A stretch of 33,647 nucleotides of DNA from positions 1 through 33,647 of the forward strand of contig JACDUA010000051.1 in NCBI GenBank assembly GCA_013519935.1, in the 5' to 3' direction. The position numbers and the translations under genes were made by a program. Below the pieces are notes generated by a model. The model searched no databases. It worked only from the letters and a program-made list of their open reading frames with translations, and was not told the origin of the DNA. Of this stretch, positions 27,235 through 33,647 are shown piece by piece. Numbering within the stretch: the first letter of the stretch is position 1; each line of letters opens with the position of its first letter. Source of the DNA: Ectothiorhodospiraceae bacterium WFHF3C12. GTDB taxonomy: Bacteria; Pseudomonadota; Gammaproteobacteria; Nitrococcales; Nitrococcaceae.

Positions 27235-28839
27235 GTGGCCCAACGCCTCAGCAAGGCTGACGCCATCCGCATGCAGAACGTCGCCGAGCGCGAGGTCATG
27301 CGCTACGCCGGCGATCATGCCTTGTGGCACAAGCACGTGCACGATGTGGAGCTTGACCCGGTCCAGGTGCTCAAGTGCATGGAGATGGACGAGCACCTGG
27401 AGACGGTGGACTGCAGCTGCCGGCGTACCGGCAAAACTGCCGTCAAAGAGCTGTACCTGCTCAAGCACAACGCCACGGAGCCGGACCAGGAGCTCGGCAT
27501 CGTGGCGCCACGGGAGGCCCAGAGCCTAACCAACCTGGGCTATCACCTGGACTCCATTCGACGCTCGGAAATCCTCACGGCGTGGCTGGACCACCGCAAC
27601 GGCCGCCGGCAGATCTCGGATACGGCCTACGCGTTCGCCAACCGGAGCAAGGCCAAGGCGTACGGCATCATGGCGCAGGTGGACGGCGGCGACCTGACGT
27701 CCGCCTCCCTCGAGGAGGTGGATGACATGCCGTCGGACCGGCTGTATTCGCGATTCCTGCTAATGATGGGTTCCACGCGGCGCCTGGGCGCCTCGACCGA
27801 GGCGAAGAACGAGCCGCAGATCCGCATCACCGGCGTGTTCAAGGGCGCCGATACCCTCTCCACCATGATAGAAAGCGGCGGCTATCACCTGTTGCCGACG
27901 GTGGACGTCCATCTCGGCATCGAGCTCGGCATCCTCAACGAGCAATTCATGGAGCAGATGCGGGAGCGGCTTTCGCCGGATGAGTACATCCGCCAACTCC
28001 TATGCCGGAACGTCTCCGCGCGCAACCTGATTTGGGAGAAGTACGTCCGCCTGGCGGTTCACAAGGGACTGCAGGCGGGCATCGAGATCCAGGAGCCGGT
28101 GCCGGGTGATCAGTACCGCAAACGCGGCCTAGTGGCCTTCGGCTATGACGCCGGCGGCCACGGCGAGGATCCGCAGGCCTCGCGGCACGCCCTGGTGGTG
28201 GAGGAGATGATCGGCAGCCACGTCTGCACCATCTTCACCAGGACCTGGCCGCCGGGCGCCGATGACAGCGTGGTGCGCCGTGACCTGCTCAGCTACTGGC
28301 GCTATTTCATGCCCGACTGCGGCATGGGGGATGCCTATGGCGTGGGTATGCTGACGGAGCTCAATGACGATCTGTTTCGCGAGGGCCTGACGACCATCGA
28401 CCGCCGGGCGATCGGCGACGGCGACAGCACGGCCAGCACCTGGCCGGAATGGGCCTTCTCCCCCATCCGTTTCGAGGGCATGACCAAGCACCAGATGGCC
28501 CAGGCCGTACGGGCGCTGTTCCATAACCGCCACGCCGCGCTGCCCTACGTGGACGACTTACCCGACAGCGACCCCGCCGTGTCGGATATGCGGCTGCTGC
28601 AGCGCCAGCTGCCGAACATCAAACCGGAGGAGACCAAGGCCAGCTACTCCAGCTACAAAATGGCCGACAAGAAGGTGGGAGACGACCTGTTCGACGCCAA
28701 GATGGCGGCGGTCTGGGCTTTGGTCACGCGCGGCGCAGCGCCTGCGCCGGGTAACGTCATAACGCGGACACGCACGCGGTCGGAGCTCCTCGGCGCTCCG
28801 TCCATCCGCCTACCCAGCGACCCCGTGGGGATGCACTGA
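27235..28839 (+). CDS. Phage terminase large subunit
   Basis: DNA-packaging motor that cuts and pumps DNA into proheads. 534 residues, starting GTG two bases after the previous stop. ATPase features are CRRTGKTAV (Walker A, Lys67) and ASLEEVDDM (Walker B, residues about 157-165). The nuclease domain follows, with acidic residues in FGYDAGGHGED (Asp305) and DCGMGDAYG (Asp361, Asp365) as probable metal ligands. The length is normal for the family. It overlaps the portal gene by one base (TGATG), implying one packaging transcript. Confidence 0.9.
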   Translation: MAQRLSKADAIRMQNVAEREVMRYAGDHALWHKHVHDVELDPVQVLKCMEMDEHLETVDCSCRRTGKTAVKELYLLKHNATEPDQELGIVAPREAQSLTNLGYHLDSIRRSEILTAWLDHRNGRRQISDTAYAFANRSKAKAYGIMAQVDGGDLTSASLEEVDDMPSDRLYSRFLLMMGSTRRLGASTEAKNEPQIRITGVFKGADTLSTMIESGGYHLLPTVDVHLGIELGILNEQFMEQMRERLSPDEYIRQLLCRNVSARNLIWEKYVRLAVHKGLQAGIEIQEPVPGDQYRKRGLVAFGYDAGGHGEDPQASRHALVVEEMIGSHVCTIFTRTWPPGADDSVVRRDLLSYWRYFMPDCGMGDAYGVGMLTELNDDLFREGLTTIDRRAIGDGDSTASTWPEWAFSPIRFEGMTKHQMAQAVRALFHNRHAALPYVDDLPDSDPAVSDMRLLQRQLPNIKPEETKASYSSYKMADKKVGDDLFDAKMAAVWALVTRGAAPAPGNVITRTRTRSELLGAPSIRLPSDPVGMH

Positions 28840-30245
28840 TGGGCATGTTCGATTGGATGTTCCGCGGCCGCCGCCGCGGATCCGTACCCGAGAGGGCAGA
28901 GACACGGGCCCGTGAAGAGGCCGGCTATTACGGCCAGCGAACCAGCGAGGTGGGAACACGGGCCACGCCGGAGAACACTATCGAGTACCTGTACCGGCAG
29001 ATGCAGCCGGACTACGGGCTGCGGGCCAAGATCCTCGACCTGCGCCATATGGACGAGACGGACACCCGGGTGAAGAAGATCCACACCCGGATGGCGCGAA
29101 CGGCCGTAAAGGGCGGTCTAAAGCTGCGTACGCCGAGCACCAACGAGCGCATCATCCGCGCCTGGCGTGATTTCGAGCGCCGGCTGAGCCTGGCGAAGCA
29201 GGCCAAGCTCGAGAGCGATGCCCGCGGGCTGATCATGGAGGGGAATCTGCCTCTGCAGTGGGTGCTCGACGAGCGGCAGCGGGTGGTTTCCGGAGTGCGC
29301 ATGCCCACGGAGGGCATTGTGCCCCGCGTAAACGGTGCAGGCCGATTCCTGGACCCGCGCAGCGCCTATGACCAGGTGGATCTGCTAAGCGGTGCCGTGC
29401 TCGCCACGTTCCCGCTCTGGCAGCTCACGGTCACGCGACTGACCCCCGACAATTACGACGACATGGGCAGCTTGGGCCGACCCTATCTGGACGCAGCGCG
29501 GGGCGTGTGGCGCAAGCTGAACATGACCGAGGAGGACCTGGTCATCCGCCGGCGCCACCGGGCGCCGCTGCGGATGTCCCACGTGCTCGAGGGCGCGACC
29601 ACGGAAGAGCTGGACGAGTATCGCGCCCGGGTGGAGAACGACCAGGCGGACATCACCACCGACTATTACCAGAACCGCAAGGGAGGCGTGAGCCCGATCC
29701 AGGGCGATGCGAACCTGGATCAGATCGCGGACGTGGTGCACCTGCTCGATACCTTCTTTGCCGGAAGCCCGGCACCCAAGGCGCTATTCGGGTACGCCGG
29801 CGAGCTGCAACGGGACATCTTGGAGGACCTGAAAAAGGACTACTTCGACGAGATAGACGCCCTGCAGGACACTCTGGCCGCGGCCTATGAGACCGGGTTC
29901 CGGCTAGAGCTGCTGCTGCGGGGGGTCAACCCCGACAACTACCAGTTCTCGGTGGTCTTCTCCGAGCGTCGAACCGAGACGCCGAACCAGCGCGCCGACC
30001 TGGCCCTCAAACACCAGGCCCTGGGCGTGCCTTACGAGATGCTCTGGGACACCGCAGGCCTGGATCCCGCAGAGGTGCGCGCGCAGCGGGAGGCCGAGGA
30101 CCGGGATCGGGATCCCTATCCGAGCGACCCGGAAGAGGAGGACGACGTTCCGGGCAATCGCCGGCGGCCGAGGGTGTCAGTGACACCGGGCAATGGCCGC
30201 AAGGGTGAGAGCGCCACGGACATCACTACGCGTTCGAGGCAGTAG
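28839..30245 (+). CDS. Phage portal protein
   Basis: 468 residues. Order after terminase, and segments such as MARTAVKGGLKLRTPS, GNLPLQWVLDERQR, and the DTFFAGSPAPKALFGYAGELQRDILEDL region, fit portal proteins that form the dodecameric DNA entry ring. The C-terminal 60 residues are acidic then basic and low in complexity (DPEEEDDVPGNRRRPR), as in many portals. The stop shares one base with the GTG of the next gene. Confidence 0.82.
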   Translation: MGMFDWMFRGRRRGSVPERAETRAREEAGYYGQRTSEVGTRATPENTIEYLYRQMQPDYGLRAKILDLRHMDETDTRVKKIHTRMARTAVKGGLKLRTPSTNERIIRAWRDFERRLSLAKQAKLESDARGLIMEGNLPLQWVLDERQRVVSGVRMPTEGIVPRVNGAGRFLDPRSAYDQVDLLSGAVLATFPLWQLTVTRLTPDNYDDMGSLGRPYLDAARGVWRKLNMTEEDLVIRRRHRAPLRMSHVLEGATTEELDEYRARVENDQADITTDYYQNRKGGVSPIQGDANLDQIADVVHLLDTFFAGSPAPKALFGYAGELQRDILEDLKKDYFDEIDALQDTLAAAYETGFRLELLLRGVNPDNYQFSVVFSERRTETPNQRADLALKHQALGVPYEMLWDTAGLDPAEVRAQREAEDRDRDPYPSDPEEEDDVPGNRRRPRVSVTPGNGRKGESATDITTRSRQ

Positions 30246-31966
30246 TGGCCAGGGGCCCGAGTACTCGCGCGGCGATCATCCGGCGGGAGAGCCGAAAGGC
30301 TCAGCAGCGGATACGTGAACTGGAGGGGGAGGCTCAGCGGCAGCTGCGCGCCATCTACGAGCGCGCGCGGGACGAGATCAGCGCCGATATCCGCAGCCTG
30401 GGCGACGATAACGGCAACCTGCGGATGACAGTGCTCCAGGACCTGCGCCGGCAGATCGATCAGCGACTGGCGGCATTGAGCGGGAACCGGGGACAGCTCC
30501 TGGACGAGGTGCTGGGTCAGTCGGCCAGTATCGGCACCGGGCCGTTCTCCGGCGAGCTAGCGACCTCGACGCTCTCGCGGATTTCAGACGACGCCGTGCG
30601 CCAAGTGCGCAACTTCGTGGCTGAGGACGGTCTGCAGCTCTCGGACCGGCTGTGGCGAATCGACCAGCATGCCCGCGACGCAGTCGGCCAGGCCGTGTCA
30701 AATGCCGTGGCCAGGGGGAGATCCGCAAGTAGGGCGGCGCAGGATTTCCTGCAGCGGGGCGAGCCCGTGCCCGCGGAACTCCAGCGCAAGATGGGGCTGT
30801 CCAGTACGGACCGTGTCGCGAGAATCGCCGGCGACGCGCTTATGACCAACCCGGATGAGCGCACGGCCTACCAAAATGCCCGGCGGGTATTCCGCACCGA
30901 GATCAACCGCGCCCACGGTCTGGCCTATCAGGCCTCGGTGTTCGAGCATCCTGACACCGCCGGGACGCGGTTCATGCTCTCACCGCGGCATCCGCGGCGG
31001 GATATCTGCGACATGCACGCCAACGTGAACCGCTACGGCCTGGGTCCAGGCGTGTACCCCCAGGGCAAATCTCCGTGGCCGGCCCACCCCAACACGCTGT
31101 CCTTCGAGGAGGTAGTCTTCACGGACGAGGTTACGGGTCCGGACCGGGAAGGTAAGCAGGATCGTGTCACCTGGCTGCGGCAACAACCGCCCCAGATCCA
31201 GGAGGCGGTGCTTAACTCCAGGCGCAAGCGCGTCGCACTGGAGCGGGGGATCCTGAGAGAGAACCAGATCGCCACGCCGTGGGTGCAGCTCAAGGAACGT
31301 TACCGGCGCCAGGGGGTGGATCTTGACCGGCTGCGGCCAGACCCCCTCGAGGCAAAGACGGTCGTCCGGCGTGGACAGTCGGCAGGGCGAACCATGGCCG
31401 AGCAGTACGTGCTTGAGAACGGCCGCCGTGACGGTGTGGAGTATGCCCTGGCCTTTGACGAGAGCGACGGCACGGAGTTGTTCCGGAAAACTTCACAGCA
31501 GCGCAGCGCGGTTTACTTCGACGCGAACGAAGTGGCGCTGTTTGACGACTCGTCCAGGGCCATCGAGCTGGTGCATAACCACCCCAGCAGCAGCTCCCTT
31601 TCCTTCGCGGACCTGAACCTGGCAACGCGGCCGGGTGTATACCGGATCGTGGCCGTGGGTCACGACGAGAGCCTTTACTCCGCGAGGTTATCGCCGGACG
31701 TAAAGCGTGGGCTCAAGGGGGCGCACAAGCGCGCGGAGTCGGTCGCACGGGCCAACCTACAGGTGGCTGTGAATGACCGCGACATTTCTCCGGAGCAAGC
31801 CAATAAGCTCCATGGTCACATCATCAACTCCGCGCTGGGCAGGGCCGGTATCATGGAATACGAGATCGAGCGCCAAGGCCCCGGAATAGGTGGGGCTATT
31901 GAGACGTTTGGGGAGCAGCGAATGGACAAGGTTATCGAACAGGCCGCCAAGGCGGCGAAGGGGTAG
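30245..31966 (+). CDS. MuF-type phage head morphogenesis protein fused to JAB-like metallopeptidase domain
   Basis: 573 residues from a GTG overlapping the portal stop. The N-terminal part is helical, and residues about 215-290 match the MuF/SPP1 gp7 head-morphogenesis signature (FRTEINRAHGLAYQAS, RHPRRDICDMHAN, WPAHPNTLSFEE). The C-terminal region has HNHPSSSSLSFAD (His444, His446, Ser453, Asp456), which resembles the JAMM zinc motif HxHP...SxxD of JAB/MPN peptidases; Glu411 (TELF) may be the acidic partner. Spacing between P and S is one residue shorter than in RadC. MuF proteins fused to enzymatic or toxin domains are known. The enzymatic function here is unproven. Confidence 0.75.
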   Translation: MARGPSTRAAIIRRESRKAQQRIRELEGEAQRQLRAIYERARDEISADIRSLGDDNGNLRMTVLQDLRRQIDQRLAALSGNRGQLLDEVLGQSASIGTGPFSGELATSTLSRISDDAVRQVRNFVAEDGLQLSDRLWRIDQHARDAVGQAVSNAVARGRSASRAAQDFLQRGEPVPAELQRKMGLSSTDRVARIAGDALMTNPDERTAYQNARRVFRTEINRAHGLAYQASVFEHPDTAGTRFMLSPRHPRRDICDMHANVNRYGLGPGVYPQGKSPWPAHPNTLSFEEVVFTDEVTGPDREGKQDRVTWLRQQPPQIQEAVLNSRRKRVALERGILRENQIATPWVQLKERYRRQGVDLDRLRPDPLEAKTVVRRGQSAGRTMAEQYVLENGRRDGVEYALAFDESDGTELFRKTSQQRSAVYFDANEVALFDDSSRAIELVHNHPSSSSLSFADLNLATRPGVYRIVAVGHDESLYSARLSPDVKRGLKGAHKRAESVARANLQVAVNDRDISPEQANKLHGHIINSALGRAGIMEYEIERQGPGIGGAIETFGEQRMDKVIEQAAKAAKG

Positions 31967-31968
31967 CA

Positions 31969-32139
31969 ATGGAGTCGGATGACTGGATCATTGACCCGCC
32001 GGTGGGGCCGTTCGATCCCCTGGAGGATCTTCGGGCTTGGCGAGAACGGGTGCGGCAGATGCCGGCGTCCGAGGCACGGGACCAGGCTCTGCAGGATGTC
32101 GAGGAGTGGATTCAGGGCCGAGAGGAGAATGCCGGGTGA
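31969..32139 (+). CDS. Small phage protein, 56 residues
   Basis: Begins MESDDWIIDPPVGPFDPLED two bases after the MuF-JAB stop, with AAGGGG as ribosome site, and ends by overlapping the next gene by 4 bases. It is acidic at the start, then helical (LRAWRERVRQM). No homology recognised. The tight spacing and good ribosome site suggest it is real and co-translated with the MuF-JAB protein. It could be a partner or immunity factor, which is speculation. Confidence 0.6.
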   Translation: MESDDWIIDPPVGPFDPLEDLRAWRERVRQMPASEARDQALQDVEEWIQGREENAG

Positions 32140-32312
32140 CTATTGCTTCGACAGTTGGGGCGGTGCTCCCCATCGCACCAGTAGTCTGTAGCTGCGGTTA
32201 CCGAATATTCGACGGAGAAGTGGTCAGGGCTAGGGTGGTTAAGCCAGCGGAGGGGCTTGCCAAGTGCAGGTGTAAGCGATGGGTTAAAATACCAATCACA
32301 ATTAGCGTCTAG
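32136..32312 (+). CDS. Small zinc-finger protein, 58 residues (Com-like?)
   Basis: Starts GTG at 32136, overlapping the previous stop (GTGA), with GAGGAG eight bases upstream. It has two Cys-x-Cys pairs (VCSCGYRIF and AKCRCKRWVKI) that could bind one zinc. The layout recalls Mu Com, a zinc-finger translational activator of mom, but Com uses CxxC pairs, so the match is only structural. An in-frame upstream extension from 32037 lies within the preceding gene and is unlikely. Confidence 0.6.
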   Translation: MTIASTVGAVLPIAPVVCSCGYRIFDGEVVRARVVKPAEGLAKCRCKRWVKIPITISV

Positions 32313-32322
32313 GCAAAAGGCA

Positions 32323-32388
32323 ATGCATGAGGAGGTCACAAGAAGCTGGCGAGAGTTTGTAGCTGTAGCTGATAGAAATGGACCCTGA
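32323..32388 (+). pseudogene. Short reading frame cut by IS3 insertion
   Basis: ATG at 32323 reads MHEEVTRSWREFVAVADRNGP and stops inside the IS left end. A strong AGGAGGT at 32330-32336 follows the ATG, so the original gene start is unclear. It is probably the broken first codons of the next phage gene. Low confidence. Confidence 0.25.
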
Positions 32389-32398
32389 ATCCTGGACA
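32379..32398 (+). repeat. IS3 inverted repeat (left in window)
   Basis: TGGACCCTGAATCCTGGACA; matches the other end at the outer seven bases and at CTGGACA inside, with the middle diverged. Confidence 0.8.
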
Positions 32399-32426
32399 CC
32401 GCCTTAAGTGGAATCCGCCTTGGGTT

Positions 32427-33272
32427 TCAGGCCGCCATTTCCGGGGCAACCTGTTTGAAGTACACCGCATCCGGGGTGCGTCGGTCCAGCGCCGTGTGAC
32501 GGCGCCGGGTGTTGTAGAACTCGAAGTAGCGGCCAAGCCCGGCGCGTAGCTCCGCCGGCGTCTCGTAGGCGCGCAGGTAGACGTCCTCGTACTTGACGCT
32601 GCGCCACAACCGCTCGACGAACACGTTGTCCACCCAGCGGCCCTTGCCGTCCATGCTGATCGCGACCCCGTGAGCCTTGAGCACACCGGTGAAGGCCTCG
32701 GAGGTGAACTGCGCCCCTTGGTCGGTGTTGAAGATCTCCGGCGCCCCAAAGCGCTTCAAGGCCTCTTCCAGGGCATCGATGCAGAAGTCCGTGTCCAGGG
32801 TATTGGACACGCGCCACGACAGTACCCGCCGGGAATGCCAGTCCATGATCGCCACCAGGTACATGAACCCCTTGGCCATGGGGATATAGCAGATGTCAGT
32901 GCACCAGCACTGGTTCGCCCGCTCGATGGACAGACCCCGCAGCAGGTAGGGGTAGATCTTGTGGCCCTTGCCCGGCTGGCTCGTTCGACGCCGCGGATAC
33001 AGCGCTCTCAAGCCCATCTGACGCATCAGCCGCTGGACGTGCTTGCGGTTGATCCGGTAGCCCTGTGCCTGGAGCTCGTCACGCAGGCGACGGCTGCCGT
33101 AGAACGGCCAGCGCAGATGGATCTCATCGATCAGCCGCATCAAGGCCAGATCCCGCTCCGAGACCGGCGCGGGGCGGTAGTAGGCACTCGAGCGGGCGAG
33201 CCCGAGCAGCTCGCAGCGCCGCGTCTTCGGCAATGGGTGCTCGATGGCTATCCCGGCGCGTCGCTCGCTCAT
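32427..33272 (-). CDS. IS3-family transposase OrfB (integrase core)
   Basis: 281 residues. An HTH_21-like start (ELLGLARSSAYYRP, then RLRDELQAQGYRINRKHV) is followed by the rve/DDE core: Asp in WCTDICYIP, Asp in FNTDQGAQFTS and Glu in DNVFVERLWRSVKYE. All catalytic residues are present, so the protein may be active. It starts ATG overlapping the orfA stop by 4 bases, and its frame is also open upstream through the slippery site, allowing an OrfAB fusion by -1 frameshift. Confidence 0.95.
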   Translation of the reverse strand: MSERRAGIAIEHPLPKTRRCELLGLARSSAYYRPAPVSERDLALMRLIDEIHLRWPFYGSRRLRDELQAQGYRINRKHVQRLMRQMGLRALYPRRRTSQPGKGHKIYPYLLRGLSIERANQCWCTDICYIPMAKGFMYLVAIMDWHSRRVLSWRVSNTLDTDFCIDALEEALKRFGAPEIFNTDQGAQFTSEAFTGVLKAHGVAISMDGKGRWVDNVFVERLWRSVKYEDVYLRAYETPAELRAGLGRYFEFYNTRRRHTALDRRTPDAVYFKQVAPEMAA

Positions 33273-33559
33273 CGGTCGCGCCCGAGCACTTTGGATAAAA
33301 AATCGTTCTCCATCGCCAACTGCCCGATCTTGGCGTGGAGCTTCTCTACCTCCTGCTCGTCATGCTGCGCCTTGACCGCGTTGCCACCGAACACGTCTTC
33401 GGCGCCTTCCGCCAGGCGTCGCTTCCAGTCCTGAATCTGGTTGGGGTGAACGTCGAACTGCTCGGCCAGCTCCGCCACCGTGCGCTCGCCCTTGATCGCC
33501 GCCAGCGCCACCTTCGCCTTGAACGCCGATGAGTGATTACGTCGCTTTCTCCGGGTCAT
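33269..33559 (-). CDS. IS3-family transposase OrfA (helix-turn-helix)
   Basis: 96 residues starting MTRRKRRNH at 33559, with AAGGAG upstream; a longer frame to 33604 lacks support. The HTH segment AELAEQFDVHPNQIQDWKRRL and the leucine-zipper-like tail (EVEKLHAKIGQLAMENDFL) match IS3-type OrfA proteins that bind the IS ends. Confidence 0.93.
   Translation of the reverse strand: MTRRKRRNHSSAFKAKVALAAIKGERTVAELAEQFDVHPNQIQDWKRRLAEGAEDVFGGNAVKAQHDEQEVEKLHAKIGQLAMENDFLSKVLGRDR
33296..33302 (-). other. -1 programmed frameshift heptamer T TTT TTA
   Basis: On the minus strand, near the orfA end, the zero-frame reads GAT TTT TTA; the heptamer T TTT TTA fits X XXY YYZ. A -1 slip moves ribosomes into the orfB frame, which is open there, giving the OrfAB transposase expected for IS3 elements. 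Confidence 0.6.
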
Positions 33560-33622
33560 CTTCCGCTCCTTCTCTCTCGAGAACTCTACGCCAGAAGATT
33601 CCACTTAGCAGGCTTCGATCTC

Positions 33623-33642
33623 TGTCCAGTCCCCGGGGTCCA
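33623..33642 (-). repeat. IS3 inverted repeat (right in window)
   Basis: Reverse complement reads TGGACCCCGGGGACTGGACA, the partner of the repeat at 32379-32398. Confidence 0.8.
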
Positions 33643-33647
33643 CCTCT

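Larger units (their letters stand above)
32379..33642 (-). mobile_element. IS3-family insertion sequence
   Basis: 1264 bp, bounded by imperfect inverted repeats (15 of 20 positions) that start TG and end CA. It carries orfA and orfB on the minus strand. The flanking bases differ (gaaa before, cctc after), so no 3-4 bp target duplication is visible, suggesting later rearrangement or deletion at one side. Confidence 0.9.

Noticed and set aside
30245-31966. RadC DNA-repair protein
   Set aside because: HNHP is shared, but RadC lacks the MuF part, and spacing in the motif differs by one residue.
32670-33434. Plus-strand frame of 254 codons opposite the IS3 transposase
   Set aside because: Shadow of orfB and orfA, without a ribosome site or family features.

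Overview
The window looks like the chromosome of a GC-rich gammaproteobacterium. The gene order gyrA, serC, serA, pheA, hisC, tyrA, aroA, cmk, rpsA, ihfB, lapA, lapB, pyrF and the somewhat acidic proteins fit the Ectothiorhodospiraceae and related halophiles. That placement is inferred from gene order and composition only; no 16S rRNA gene is present.

Region 1 (1-17252, plus strand) is conserved housekeeping DNA. It begins inside mtnA (methionine salvage), followed by gyrA. Next comes a long amino-acid block resembling the Pseudomonas 'supraoperon': serC, serA, pheA (chorismate mutase/prephenate dehydratase), a HisC-type aminotransferase, tyrA, aroA and cmk. hisC/tyrA and tyrA/aroA overlap by 4 bases, and aroA/cmk share 1-4 bases. 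It links serine, phenylalanine, tyrosine and chorismate synthesis. Then come rpsA with a strong hairpin after it, ihfB, lapA-lapB (control of lipopolysaccharide synthesis), pyrF, a small secreted ComEA-like protein and galU.

Region 2 (17399-25398) is a more variable metabolic region: a minus-strand alpha/beta hydrolase, a DmdC-like acyl-CoA dehydrogenase, and a minus-strand set made of a TetR regulator, two short-chain dehydrogenases and an NADP-dependent medium-chain reductase. The TetR gene is divergent from a metallo-beta-lactamase-fold protein and a SnoaL-like protein. The divergent promoter region holds two near-identical 20-bp palindromes centred 63 bp apart, probably the TetR operators.

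Region 3 (25429-33647) is accessory DNA. It begins after a bidirectional terminator with a short stretch resembling a tRNA 3' end, a possible attachment-site scar. A minus-strand AbiV-like abortive-infection gene follows. Next is a phage DNA-packaging/head module: a terminase-small-like protein with two Cys clusters, terminase large subunit, portal, and a MuF-type head protein fused to a JAB-like metallopeptidase motif. Two overlapping mini-genes (56 and 58 codons) follow it. The module stops at an IS3-family element (32379-33642) with orfA/orfB and a -1 frameshift heptamer. No capsid or tail genes are visible, and the IS lacks a target duplication, so the prophage looks truncated, perhaps by an IS-linked deletion.

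The most novel-looking points are the MuF-JAB fusion with its two small partner genes, the AbiV gene next to the possible tRNA scar, and the paired TetR operators.
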